From NCBI GenBank assembly GCA_028711445.1, contig JAQTSD010000001.1:58596-94566 (forward strand): DNA of 35,971 nucleotides. The letters are read 5' to 3'. Below are positions 24,301-31,982 of the stretch, piece after piece; position 1 is the stretch's first letter; each line of letters opens with the position of its first letter. The stretch comes from Candidatus Peribacteraceae bacterium (GTDB lineage: Bacteria; Patescibacteriota; Gracilibacteria; Peribacterales; Peribacteraceae). The notes beneath the pieces were generated by a model. The model was not told the origin of the DNA. It made no database searches and was given only the letters and a program-made list of their open reading frames with translations. The translations under genes and the position numbers were made by a program.

Positions 24301-25594
24301 GGGCGCACCATGTCCCCGCGCCTTCGGTGTGCGCAAACACAAAGTCATTCGTTCCGTAGACGTCCGGTTCGGCGATTGAGACACCCACGAGGTCGGTGAG
24401 GGAGTAGGTCACATTTGAGTTCGAACTGTCACAATCCAATTGAGTATCGCCTGCAACACGAGAACACAGGATGCTGTGCGCGCTGTCAGCAACCGTGTCG
24501 TACCACGACAGGAGGTAGGTATACGTCGTGCCGCTGTCGATTGTCCTGATGTGCAGCGGATTGGAGTTGGATGGCGTGGAGATCGTGACCGCGTCATTGG
24601 AGAGGAAGTTCGTTCCACTCACTGTCCCGATGCGCGCTTTCACCTGTCCGCCGTACATGTAGACGAGTGCTACCTTGCTCGATTCGACGGCAGTGGTGAC
24701 CCACGAGTCCGTGGCCTCGCCCGCGAACGAGTACGGCGCACCGTACGTGATGGCATTCCCACTCACATTTCCTGTAAATACATTGATGGACAGAGCACTC
24801 GGAGTGTGAGCAATCACAACGAATTGTGTGGACGATACGATGGCAAGATCCGCGGACGTATATCCGCCCGATGATGCCTGCGGCGTGCCCAAGACGATGG
24901 ATTTGTCCGGCTGGATATCACCAATGATGGAGTAGAGCACACTCGAATCTTTATACAACCCGACTACCTTGGTGGTGGAGAGTGCTTCGAGCGCGAAGAG
25001 ATTGAGCATAGAAGTGTTGTCGAGATCCGATGCGGTCGATCCGGTAACGGTGTCTCCGCTGATCGTGAGTACTTGCATGGCCGCAGGCAAACCGGCACTC
25101 GTGGAGAAGAAGATGACGACCGTATTGGTGTCTACTTTCACCGCCTGGAGACCCGGCGAGCCGTTCGCGGAACTCCCAATCGTATTTGCCGATGCGAATG
25201 TGATCGAATCGCCGCTCACCGTTCCCACAGCCGCCTTCAACGCTTGGGTGCCAGTCTCCTCATACACCGCAAGTACATGTGTGTCATCGAGCCACAGAAG
25301 ACGCGGGGCATAGGTGATGGTATCGGCAAACCCCGTAGCAGGGCAGCTTGTCTCACAGGAGTAACCGGATTCCACGGTACAGGTGGCGGAGCAGCCGTCA
25401 CCGCCCGTGGTATTTTCATCATCGCATGCTTCCCCGGTTTCGATCTCTCCGTTCCCGCAAACTGGTGCGCCTGCTTTCACGCTTTCGATCCACGGAAGCT
25501 GCCACTGCTGCATCTGTAAGCCAAATATGACTGTCACTATGAGACAGAGAGTGCCCGTGAAGATGGCCGGATAGGGATTGTGGGTTTTTGGCAT
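21362..25594 (-). CDS. Giant exported DUF4215 protein, paralog of the next gene, 1410 aa
   Basis: The N-terminal hydrophobic segment, first DUF4215 repeat and propeller-like domain (about 45-445) are closely related to those of the 1440-aa neighbour. In place of the second propeller it has two tandem beta domains (about 455-820), each opening with HYQWRDD/HYRWRDD...TDLN.GGW. Three DUF4215 repeats (about 825-950), a Gly/Ala/Gln linker, the shared Cys-rich region and the VTDADGHYVPGLTADSFVLALDGRK-type C-terminus follow. It is the first gene of the operon. The start lies 12 nt after a perfect extended -10 box, with no Shine-Dalgarno. It is likely cell-surface or secreted; a binding role is inferred. 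Confidence 0.9.
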   Translation of the reverse strand: MPKTHNPYPAIFTGTLCLIVTVIFGLQMQQWQLPWIESVKAGAPVCGNGEIETGEACDDENTTGGDGCSATCTVESGYSCETSCPATGFADTITYAPRLLWLDDTHVLAVYEETGTQALKAAVGTVSGDSITFASANTIGSSANGSPGLQAVKVDTNTVVIFFSTSAGLPAAMQVLTISGDTVTGSTASDLDNTSMLNLFALEALSTTKVVGLYKDSSVLYSIIGDIQPDKSIVLGTPQASSGGYTSADLAIVSSTQFVVIAHTPSALSINVFTGNVSGNAITYGAPYSFAGEATDSWVTTAVESSKVALVYMYGGQVKARIGTVSGTNFLSNDAVTISTPSNSNPLHIRTIDSGTTYTYLLSWYDTVADSAHSILCSRVAGDTQLDCDSSNSNVTYSLTDLVGVSIAEPDVYGTNDFVFAHTEGAGTWCALVGNADPVHYCRSTCTPTTPILNQLHYQWRDDTTDLNAVGGWGVADEDIPVISGYAPRRLRIEVANTGAAQSAAKEYVLQFGTTSNGTCTDVDDWAAVPDVETEGTFYMKDSTHIDPTSQALTASQLTNGESYTFVNGRGMDTANNGGSIGPIGADGYTEIEYSIQGEAMLPIAQYCFRLIDGNTLESLDTYTRYPRWNVVGMPGGMEGQMHYRWRDDSTDLNTSGGWVAAEDTPADGVLTAGQQYRLRLGVWNIGGAAMESPGAFQIHYASKVTTCGAVSSWTTVPNPGIATTEAFEMVDSAKITNDEQEITSSLLTPPNAFLNGTAYETTNITRYTGLGEGYSGTEIEYSIHVTDAATAGDYCFRVLDILNTEEFVYFTHHAEITLATPAETCGDGAVEGAEECDDGDTDAGDGCSATCTVETGYSCAGEPSVCTVVCGDGLIVGSEACDDSNVTAGDGCSATCTVESGYSCAGEPSVCSFLCGNGTLDGAEACDDDNVTAGDGCSATCTVERGFTCTGTPSSCTTRCGDSIVAGAEECDPPGSATCTDMCLFRTAGGGGGAATTGDTAAQNQQKQDAGAAAGTATPAKQVILCGNGILDPLEECDEGNLNELLPCSSKCKKLFCGDGEISYKIGEECEPESYTEYGETMYRPLPSCSEDPQATFCAPPGSAYKECVLTSIPACKTEGKEKGMEIPFASFEEQAFCGNGRKDDAEQCDFGGLCVGGRYDGALWRDRSAALLCRGQGGMTVSRSGDGCTSQCRFEFCGDGFLLSDEQCDNGSVCAEDHSRACRTSADCDGGTCLYNTEVNPACTKSCMLCAGRYDAMIDLSALPEGDHTLKVKVTNPCDISTLAEAHFSLIIGISAISREGDPIPGLASRPPKELSSFVNGMQPFRVSMTVDKKKYAKGMDTRARVTLIVTDADGHYVPGLTADSFVLALDGRKAVGVSVAETKSIDCTNADGAVRLQRQYLCSPPAP

Positions 25595-25606
25595 GAGAAT
25601 CAGTAA

Positions 25607-25615
25607 ATTATACCA
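25607..25615 (-). promoter_or_regulatory. Consensus extended -10 for the giant-protein operon
   Basis: TGGTATAAT on the minus strand is a perfect extended -10. It ends 12 nt before the ATG of the first operon gene, giving a 5' leader of about five nt. No strong -35 is seen. Confidence 0.75.
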
Positions 25616-25665
25616 TTTTTTCGGCTTCCTGACCCCCGGGAGATATTTACTATATTACCAATATA

Positions 25666-25674
25666 TGATATAAT
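25666..25674 (+). promoter_or_regulatory. Upstream extended -10 of pyk
   Basis: TGATATAAT is a perfect extended -10. It would give a transcript starting near 25681, just at the palindrome ATCAGTACTGAT (25676-25687), with a leader of about 50 nt to the preferred pyk start. Confidence 0.5.
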
Positions 25675-25714
25675 AATCAGTACTGATATTTCGCTGGCAG
25701 ATGCGCAAAACACC

Positions 25715-25723
25715 TGATATAGT
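25715..25723 (+). promoter_or_regulatory. Proximal extended -10 of pyk (leaderless)
   Basis: TGATATAGT ends 7 nt before the ATG at 25731, giving a leaderless pyk mRNA. Confidence 0.6.
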
Positions 25724-25730
25724 CCCCACC

Positions 25731-27131
25731 ATGCGGCGAACCAAGATCGTCTGCACTCTCGGACCCTCGAGCACAACCCTCGAGGATATTCACGAGCTCG
25801 CGAAGGCCGGGATGAACGTCGCCCGCATCAACCTCTCGCATGGCAAGCGCGAAGACCGTCTGAAGATGCTTGAGATCATCCGCACGTTACGCAAGGAGAG
25901 TCTCACCATCTCCATTATGTTCGACACGAAGGGTGCCGAAATCCGCACCGGCGAAGTGGAGCACCCTCTTCCCATCACGAAAGGTCAGGAGGTGATCTTT
26001 TCCCCGAACCGCTTGGAGAATGAGAAGCGCACGGTGATCTCCGTAAACTACAGCGGATTTTCGCAGGATGTTCGTGAGACGAACCGCATCCTCCTCGACA
26101 ACGGGGAAATGATCTTCGATATCGTAAAGATCAATGATGACGGCACCGTCACTGCACGTTCTCAGAACGAAGGACAGATCGGCAGCCGCCGCCACATCAC
26201 GCTCCCCGGCGCGGACATCGACCTCCCCTCTCTCACGCAGCAGGATTGGGATGATATCGCCTTCGGCGCGGAGCAGGACGTGGATTACTTCTCACTTTCA
26301 TTCATTCGCAGGGCGGAGGAGATCCAAGAGGTACGTGATTTTCTCACGAAGCATAAGAGTGCGGCGCGGATCATCACGAAGATCGAGACCAAACAGGCAG
26401 TCGCCAATATCGCAGAGATCATTGCAGTCTCCGACGGGATCATGGTGGCGCGCGGCGATTTGGGATCCGATCTCCCTTTTGAAGATCTTCCTTCCATTCA
26501 AGATGAAATCGTTTCGCGCTGTCATGACGCGGGTGTCCCCGTCATCGTGGCCACTCATATGCTGGAGAGCATGATCGAGCATCCCTCTCCCACGCGTGCG
26601 GAAGTCACCGATGTCGCCCACGCGGCGATGACCCGCTCCGATGCAACGATGCTCTCGGGCGAGACCGCCAACGGCAAGTATCCGTTCAAGGCTGTGGAAG
26701 CGATGGATCGCATCCTCAGGAAAACGGAAAGCTACCTCCAACGCTTCCCTCTCTCCCCGGTTGTCGGCGTGCGTAATGACCGCGAAGCACGCGCAGAAGC
26801 CGCAGTCTCCCTTGCCTTCGCCACCAATGCGACTGCGCTGCTCGTTTTCACGAAGAGTGGTCAAACAGCGCGGGAAGTGAGCAAGTTCCGGCCGAATGTT
26901 CCGGTCATCGCGCTGACGAACAGCACATCCACCCAATACAAGCTCTGCCTGTCCTACGGCGTCTTACCACTCGTCATCCCATTCTCCGATCCGGAGTCCA
27001 CGGTACACGAAGGTATGCGTGCCGCTGTCGAATCGGGAACCGTTTCCTCGGGCCAAAATGTCGTTCTTCTCTCCGACATGCAGACGAAGGATGCACCGGT
27101 GCAAAGTGTGCAGACGAGAACCTTAGCATGA
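25731..27131 (+). CDS. pyk: Pyruvate kinase
   Basis: Pyruvate kinase turns phosphoenolpyruvate and ADP into pyruvate and ATP, the last step of glycolysis. The 466-aa product starts MRRTKIVCTLGPSS, as in the family, with NVARINLSHG (substrate phosphate and K+ site), DTKGAEIRTG, the small B domain (about 75-165), catalytic TKIETKQA (about 217), and MVARGDLG followed by ATHMLESM. The C-terminal regulatory domain is present but short. An ATG 10 codons upstream is possible if the distal promoter is used. The start at 25731 is preferred for its family match and its position 7 nt after an extended -10. Confidence 0.97.
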   Translation: MRRTKIVCTLGPSSTTLEDIHELAKAGMNVARINLSHGKREDRLKMLEIIRTLRKESLTISIMFDTKGAEIRTGEVEHPLPITKGQEVIFSPNRLENEKRTVISVNYSGFSQDVRETNRILLDNGEMIFDIVKINDDGTVTARSQNEGQIGSRRHITLPGADIDLPSLTQQDWDDIAFGAEQDVDYFSLSFIRRAEEIQEVRDFLTKHKSAARIITKIETKQAVANIAEIIAVSDGIMVARGDLGSDLPFEDLPSIQDEIVSRCHDAGVPVIVATHMLESMIEHPSPTRAEVTDVAHAAMTRSDATMLSGETANGKYPFKAVEAMDRILRKTESYLQRFPLSPVVGVRNDREARAEAAVSLAFATNATALLVFTKSGQTAREVSKFRPNVPVIALTNSTSTQYKLCLSYGVLPLVIPFSDPESTVHEGMRAAVESGTVSSGQNVVLLSDMQTKDAPVQSVQTRTLA

Positions 27132-27201
27132 AAGGGAACCTTCTCTTCGGAGTCGCTTATGTGCGGGAACCCGCGAGACCCGCGCAACGCGAATCTTTTG
27201 A

Positions 27202-27235
27202 GTGCGTGAGCGGAGCTTAAGCTCCGCTCACGCAC
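27202..27235. repeat. 34-bp perfect palindrome after pyk
   Basis: Each half-site is 17 bp (GTGCGTGAGCGGAGCTT) with no spacer. An outer inverted repeat (CTTATG/CATAAG) flanks it. It lies between the convergent pyk and DUF4215 genes and may end both transcripts, though no T tract follows. Confidence 0.85.
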
Positions 27236-27280
27236 CATAAGTAATGCGCGAAGGCAGCCTCTCGACAGGCTCGAGACTGT

Positions 27281-27346
27281 CTGGAGCGCCACCATGAAGG
27301 GAAAAGGAGGCTCATGGAGGGAAAACTGCAGGTTTTCCTCTCCATG
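27281..27346 (-). repeat. Dispersed 3'-end hairpin repeat, copy 3
   Basis: The stem (27313-27326 with 27331-27346, one bulge) lies 3 nt beyond the stop codon of the minus-strand DUF4215 gene. A pyrimidine-rich tract and a variant of the tail found in copies 1 and 2 follow. Confidence 0.75.
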
Positions 27347-27349
27347 CTG

Positions 27350-29614
27350 TCATTGCCATCTGTGCCACGGCATCTCCAGTTCATCGAGCGGGATGTCGTC
27401 CAAAGATACGGCTCCGCCTGCCGAAGGAAGAGAGCCTCCTCCGATCCCCCCACTGCCACCGCCGCCTTTCCTGAGCAAACGCCTCACAAGTCCCCAGAAT
27501 CTCTTCCAGAGCAGGAGCACGAGGAGGGTTCCCGTCGCCGCACCTCCGCCAACCGCGGCCTTGCCTCTATTCGTCATGAGAAATGTCACGCGATGACAGG
27601 ATGTGTCGCACTCTTTGCCCCCGTCACATTCCTCACCCTCCTCTACGATTGTATTGCCACAAACCGATTCTTTGAGACACTTCTCGGAGCAGGCATCTCC
27701 ATCGACAGCATTGCCGTCATCGCACTCCTCACGACCTTCGAGCATCCCGTTTCCGCATACGGGCAGGCGACAGGTATTTGGACAATCATCTCCATCGACG
27801 AGATTGCCGTCATCGCACTGCTCGTGCCCTTCGCGCACGCCGTCCCCGCATACGGGGAGCAGGCAATCAAGGGGACAGTCATCGAACGTATTTTTATTTC
27901 CGTCATCACACTCTTCCCCTATCTGGATGAACCCATCACCGCAACGCGGGAACTTGCAGGTAGTCGTACAGGCATCCGTATCCATCACATTCCCATCATC
28001 GCACTCCTCACCGGGATCTCCGATTCCATCTCCACAGCGCGCAAGCGTGCAGTGGGCACGGCAGTGTGCTCCCGGTCGATCTGCATTGTTCGTCCCGTCA
28101 TCACATTCCTCGCCGGTTTGCGTTACGCCATCGCCGCACATCGGTAATCGACACTCCTTGGTGCAAGCGGATCCGAGACTGCCGTTCTGTGCCGCCCCCA
28201 GATCGCACTCTTCCGCACCGGCTTTGATGCCATCCCCGCATGTCGCAGCGCACTTGCTCGGCTGACCGGTACATAGGTACCCAGCTTCCGGCACGCAGGC
28301 AGACGAACATCCGTCCCCATTTCCACTATTGCCGTCATCACACTGCTCGACGCCCTTGAGAAGCCCGTCGCCACAGGTAGGTCGACAGGCACTCGGCTCA
28401 CCGTTGCAACCCCATCCCTGTTCGGGCGTACACGCAGATGCGCAACCATCGCCTCCGACTTTGTTTCCATCATCGCACTGTTCGGAACTCATGATCACGC
28501 CATCACCGCACACCGGTGCGCACTTGCTTGGTTGACCAACGCACGTGAAGCCACGCTCAAATTTGCACGTACTCATGCAACCATCCCCCGTCACCGTATT
28601 GCCGTCGTCACACTGTTCCGTCCCGCGAACGATCCCGTCCCCGCATGTCGGCAGACAACGACTCGGTTCTCCGACGCACGACCACCCCGTTTCCGTGGTA
28701 CAGGCACTCGAACATCCGTCGCCATTCACGCGGTTTGCATCGTCACAACTCTCGCCGCGTTCAATGACTCCGTTCCCGCACACGGCTGCCTGCGTCGGAA
28801 CATATGCGATTTGCGGCGGTGCAGACGATGCACCTCCGACCGTAGGCATCGGAGCGGAGACCTGCTGTGGTAGGGCAGATGATGTCGCTATCGCAGGAGA
28901 CGGACTCGTCTGTGCTGTTGGCGCAGTGAAGACCGGCGGCGTGTATGTTGCAACAAGGGGCGCCGAGCTCTGTTGCACAGTCACCGGCTGCGCAGCCGGA
29001 TGATAGAGTGCCGCTTGCGATGTTCCTGCGGCAGCGAGCGCCGATTGTTCTGCAAGTTCCGCTGACTGCACAATAACCGTGACTGGCGCCGCACTTGACG
29101 TACCGCACTTCTCGAGGAACTGGAGCTTGCACCCGCCAGTACATTCGCCTTTCTCGGTGCATGTGGGAGGCTGGCAGTACGTGCCGCAAGTTCGTGTGAC
29201 GAACTGTACCTCCGTCGTAAGCTCACCCGTCGTCTTGTCGGTTACGTAGATCTCCTGTGTTTCCGGCTCGCACTCCTCGCTGATTGCAGGTGTAACGACG
29301 CCGTCTCCGCAGTACAGCAACTTACACTGACGTGAGCAGTTGCTGATGCCATTGAATCGCCCCAGATCACACTGTTCCCCTGAATCAATCGCTCCGTTCC
29401 CGCAGCTCAGAGAGACCGTCTGCTCCTGCGTCGTCGTCTGAGTCATCTGACTCTTGAGAGGACAGCCCGGAGAACCGTAAGGTTTGCCGATGCACGTGAG
29501 TTCCGCCCGCAGATGCTGGCCACTGGGTACCGCACCCATCCGGACAGCCACTGTCAGCAGCGAGATGACCGTCGCAGCGAGGACGCTCAAGCGCGTGGCG
29601 GAATGTGTGTACAT
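27350..29614 (-). CDS. Membrane-anchored protein with 11 tandem DUF4215 repeats, 754 aa
   Basis: A signal peptide (about 8-26) is followed by two Cys-rich units and a Ser/Ala/Pro/Gln-rich linker (about 165-270). From about 277 to 655 there are eleven tandem CGDG...EECDDGN... repeats, the later ones shorter and lacking the final Cys loop. A transmembrane helix (about 666-680, GTLLVLLLW) and a basic stretch ([13 protein letters not shown]) follow. The cytoplasmic tail is Gly-rich, then acidic, ending [16 protein letters not shown]. The repeats would be displayed outside the cell on a single anchor. The tail resembles a docking segment, but this is inference. The start follows an extended -10 (TGCTAAAAT) by 8 nt. 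It is a separate unit from the giant-protein operon. Confidence 0.9.
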   Translation of the reverse strand: MYTHSATRLSVLAATVISLLTVAVRMGAVPSGQHLRAELTCIGKPYGSPGCPLKSQMTQTTTQEQTVSLSCGNGAIDSGEQCDLGRFNGISNCSRQCKLLYCGDGVVTPAISEECEPETQEIYVTDKTTGELTTEVQFVTRTCGTYCQPPTCTEKGECTGGCKLQFLEKCGTSSAAPVTVIVQSAELAEQSALAAAGTSQAALYHPAAQPVTVQQSSAPLVATYTPPVFTAPTAQTSPSPAIATSSALPQQVSAPMPTVGGASSAPPQIAYVPTQAAVCGNGVIERGESCDDANRVNGDGCSSACTTETGWSCVGEPSRCLPTCGDGIVRGTEQCDDGNTVTGDGCMSTCKFERGFTCVGQPSKCAPVCGDGVIMSSEQCDDGNKVGGDGCASACTPEQGWGCNGEPSACRPTCGDGLLKGVEQCDDGNSGNGDGCSSACVPEAGYLCTGQPSKCAATCGDGIKAGAEECDLGAAQNGSLGSACTKECRLPMCGDGVTQTGEECDDGTNNADRPGAHCRAHCTLARCGDGIGDPGEECDDGNVMDTDACTTTCKFPRCGDGFIQIGEECDDGNKNTFDDCPLDCLLPVCGDGVREGHEQCDDGNLVDGDDCPNTCRLPVCGNGMLEGREECDDGNAVDGDACSEKCLKESVCGNTIVEEGEECDGGKECDTSCHRVTFLMTNRGKAAVGGGAATGTLLVLLLWKRFWGLVRRLLRKGGGGSGGIGGGSLPSAGGAVSLDDIPLDELEMPWHRWQ

Positions 29615-29622
29615 TTCCTGTT

Positions 29623-29631
29623 ATTTTAGCA
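29623..29631 (-). promoter_or_regulatory. Extended -10 of the 754-aa DUF4215 gene
   Basis: TGCTAAAAT on the minus strand ends 8 nt before the ATG. The AGGAA next to the ATG is too close to act as a Shine-Dalgarno. Confidence 0.55.
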
Positions 29632-29743
29632 CTTTTCCCACTTTCCGGCTTGGGGATGACATTGTCAAAATGAGATATTCATTGTTTTGATATATTATCT
29701 CATCCTGAATATCTTTGATGACAAAATAGAAGTCATTTCACTG

Positions 29744-30094
29744 TTATTGTTTTTCCGTCGCCGCCACGGTCGTATCCCCCTGCATGTAGAGGGGGTAACG
29801 GATCGTAACCATCGCCTGAACCTGCTTATCCTCTTCCAGACGATCGAGAGCCTGTGCATCGGCAACCTGCATCTTGAGTACTTCCTCCTCAAGCATGAGT
29901 GCCGACCGTTCGCGTTCAAGTGTGCGCAACATATAGCCTTTCGTCGCAGTTGCATTCTGGTGAAAGAGGATCAGCAATGCGAGGATCAAGATGATCGTAC
30001 CGATGGACACCATCAGAAGCATCGTGCTCTGATTCACGAGCCGACCGAGCGATGCACGTTGGGGAATAGCCGATGGAGTTGAGAGGGTGAGCAC
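29744..30094 (-). CDS. ftsL: FtsL-like cell division protein
   Basis: The 116-aa protein has a short basic cytoplasmic N-terminus, one transmembrane helix (about 24-44, MLLMVSIGTIILILALLILF), and a following coiled-coil stretch (about 55-95, RTLERERSALMLEEEVLKMQ). This is the FtsL/DivIC layout. FtsL sequences diverge strongly, so the call rests on topology plus position directly after rsmH, as in the division/cell-wall cluster of most bacteria. FtsL joins FtsB and FtsQ in the divisome and helps activate septal wall synthesis. The GTG start lies 17 nt after an extended -10. Confidence 0.75.
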   Translation of the reverse strand: MLTLSTPSAIPQRASLGRLVNQSTMLLMVSIGTIILILALLILFHQNATATKGYMLRTLERERSALMLEEEVLKMQVADAQALDRLEEDKQVQAMVTIRYPLYMQGDTTVAATEKQ

Positions 30095-30111
30095 GTTCTT
30101 CGTTACACGGT

Positions 30112-30120
30112 ACTATAGCA
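30112..30120 (-). promoter_or_regulatory. Extended -10 between rsmH and ftsL
   Basis: TGCTATAGT on the minus strand lies in the 50-bp gap after rsmH, 17 nt before the ftsL GTG. Confidence 0.45.
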
Positions 30121-30144
30121 GAATGTGAATGAGGGGATAGTTGA

Positions 30145-31038
30145 TCAATGCAATCGATGCTGAAGGACACGGAATTTGGCACTGCGAGCTCTGACATTGG
30201 CAGCAATTTCCGACGCTTCAGGACGCACGGGTTTCTTCGTGATCAGAGTAAACGGAGCTTGTGTGCGGATGGCCCCCGTCGTCGGATCTTTCTGAGGCGT
30301 CGCGAGTGCGCGGAACGCATCCTTCACCAGACGATCCTCAAGCGAGTGGTAGCTGATCACTCCCATGCGGCCACCCGGGTTGAGGAGCTTCGGACCTTCC
30401 TGAAGCAAAATTTGAAGCGCACCCAGTTCATCGTTCACAGCAATGCGCAAAGCCTGGAAGACGCGTGGGAGCTCTGCGGGAGCTCTGTATCCCCTCACGC
30501 GTTCCACGCACTTCTTCAGTTGTACCGTCGTCGCGATCTCGCTTTCCTTCATTGCTTGAGCAAGTAAGTGTGCACTCGGAACTTCCCCGTACTGACGCAG
30601 CACTTCAGCAAGCTCATGCTCCGTCGAGATCGCAATCAATCGCGCGGCGGCCATCCCTGTTGTTCTGTCGAAACGAAGATCGAGCGCTGAGTCACTTCGG
30701 AAAGAAAATCCCCGCGCAGGATCATCGATGTGCGGAGAGCTTAAGCCCAGATCCGCAAACAGGATGTCGACCGACGAAAATCCGAACGATGGAAGATCCC
30801 GGAAATTGCCGTGTCTCAGATCCATCTGTGAAGCGCCTTTCGCAAGTATCCGTCCCGCTTCGACAAGATTCTCCTGATCCGCATCCAAACCAAACAAATA
30901 CCCTGACGGACCGATAGCATCGAGGAAGCTTTTCGCGTGTCCCCCGAGTCCGAGCGTAACATCAAGAACCGTCTCACCCCTCTTCGGAGCAAGCAGTGTC
31001 AAAACCGCGGTGTGAAGGACCGACGTATGATGAAACAC
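30145..31038 (-). CDS. rsmH: 16S rRNA (cytosine1402-N4)-methyltransferase RsmH (MraW)
   Basis: RsmH methylates N4 of C1402 in the 16S rRNA decoding site. The 297-aa product has the family's N-terminus (HTSVLHTAVLTLL), the SAM motif ETVLDVTLGLGGHA, ILFADLGLSSPHIDD, the RGFSFRSDSALDLRFD region, the inserted helical domain with PRVFQALRIAVNDEL, and the signature ISYHSLEDRLVKDAF. An ATG 30 codons upstream is open, but it lies before a TACAAT box. The GTG at 31036-31038, 6 nt after that box, fits both the family's N-terminus and leaderless translation. It is followed by ftsL. Confidence 0.96.
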   Translation of the reverse strand: MFHHTSVLHTAVLTLLAPKRGETVLDVTLGLGGHAKSFLDAIGPSGYLFGLDADQENLVEAGRILAKGASQMDLRHGNFRDLPSFGFSSVDILFADLGLSSPHIDDPARGFSFRSDSALDLRFDRTTGMAAARLIAISTEHELAEVLRQYGEVPSAHLLAQAMKESEIATTVQLKKCVERVRGYRAPAELPRVFQALRIAVNDELGALQILLQEGPKLLNPGGRMGVISYHSLEDRLVKDAFRALATPQKDPTTGAIRTQAPFTLITKKPVRPEASEIAANVRARSAKFRVLQHRLH

Positions 31039-31044
31039 CCGTGT

Positions 31045-31050
31045 ATTGTA
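31045..31050 (-). promoter_or_regulatory. -10 box of rsmH (leaderless GTG start)
   Basis: TACAAT on the minus strand ends 6 nt before the GTG start. It decides the start against the longer ATG-initiated frame. Confidence 0.6.
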
Positions 31051-31160
31051 GGCAGCAGCGCACTCTCTGCAATCAATCGCTCTTGCCGGCAACACCCCTG
31101 CGTATTGCTGTATACAAAAGTTATTCATCGTATTTCACCATTCTGAAGCTTTCCGGAGGG

Positions 31161-31188
31161 TTGACTACAAAAAAAACAGTGCTAAAGT
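31161..31188 (+). promoter_or_regulatory. Promoter of the L,D-transpeptidase-like gene
   Basis: TTGACT (31161-31166), 16 bp, then TAAAGT (31183-31188) preceded by TGC. If this promoter is used, translation could begin only at the in-frame TTG at 31197, 8 nt downstream. Confidence 0.5.
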
Positions 31189-31739
31189 ATTACGCTTTGT
31201 TTAACGGAGCAACCGCTATTCTCGGCATACTCCTGAGCACAACTGCTCTCTCAACCTCTCCACTCGTCCAAGCGATATCCATCGCCGATTGGCAGCCGCA
31301 AATGGGTGACCACATCCTTGTCGACACGAGAGAAAATGAAGGGTATCTCGTTCATCCCAATGGGGGCTACCTCCCCTTCCCGGTCGTAACAGGAAAGAGA
31401 AAAATCGTTCGTTACATCGGGCGGACCTACGATGCGACCACACCTGCACGCACATGGACGATGACGTCGCGTGAAATCAAGTGGGACCGCATCACTTTCG
31501 GACCAAGCGGGCGCTTCCTCCGTTTGTCCTCTCAAGGAGAGAAGACCCCTTATGGATTCCACGAGTATGCCCATGAAGACGAGATGTTCGCACTCGCACC
31601 ACGTTACGGAAGCATGGGGTGCATCATCGTGCGATCCACGATTCTCGACGTCATCGAGAAGACGTTCAATCTGAACGAAGGTGCTCTCCAAGTTTCCACG
31701 CAATACGGCGTCGATCCGACGTTGTTCGTGCTGCACTGA
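31161..31739 (+). CDS. L,D-transpeptidase (YkuD-like) exported protein
   Basis: The product of up to 192 aa has a signal peptide ending near PLVQA/IS. The YkuD-like domain has strands such as HILVDTRENEGYLVH and VTGKRKIVRYIG, then a His (GFHEYAHED) and SMGCIIVRSTILDVI. This fits the L,D-transpeptidase pattern His...SxGC with Cys as nucleophile. The residue before GC is Met rather than the usual His or Arg. Such enzymes form 3-3 peptidoglycan cross-links or attach proteins to the wall. The start is uncertain. TTG 31161 (GGAGGG directly before it), GTG 31179 and TTG 31197 (8 nt after a good promoter) are all in frame. It is divergent from rsmH. Confidence 0.75.
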   Translation: MTTKKTVLKYYALFNGATAILGILLSTTALSTSPLVQAISIADWQPQMGDHILVDTRENEGYLVHPNGGYLPFPVVTGKRKIVRYIGRTYDATTPARTWTMTSREIKWDRITFGPSGRFLRLSSQGEKTPYGFHEYAHEDEMFALAPRYGSMGCIIVRSTILDVIEKTFNLNEGALQVSTQYGVDPTLFVLH

Positions 31740-31940
31740 TTTTCATCCAGATGAAGGGAAGAGTGGGATGGTGCACCACGGGGGATGAAGGGGAAGGCCC
31801 TGTAACACCGAAGGTGCGCCGACGAGTCGACCCCGAATCCTTAGGAGAGGTCAACGAGGAGGCACAGGACCGAGTGGAGGAGCTCTGGCGCGCCGGCGTT
31901 TTGCCCGCCCGAACGTACCGACGTTCGGTACGGGCGGGGC

Positions 31941-31968
31941 GCCACCTTTGCCACCGGGCAAAGGTGGC
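31941..31968. repeat. Perfect 12-bp hairpin
   Basis: GCCACCTTTGCC, loop ACCG, then GGCAAAGGTGGC. No T tract follows on either strand. Confidence 0.75.
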
Positions 31969-31982
31969 AAAGGAATCGATAA

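Noticed and set aside
27314-28147. Long plus-strand frames opposite the DUF4215 arrays
   Set aside because: They arise from the repetitive Cys/Gly/Asp codons on the minus strand, and the apparent repeats are reverse translations of DUF4215.
27600-28780. Regularly spaced similar sequences that could suggest a CRISPR array
   Set aside because: The periodicity (about 90-135 bp, variable) corresponds to DUF4215 coding repeats in one open frame; there are no identical direct repeats with unique spacers.
29663-29668. TTGACA upstream of the 754-aa DUF4215 gene as a -35 box
   Set aside because: It lies 34 bp from the -10 box, far from the usual 16-18 bp.
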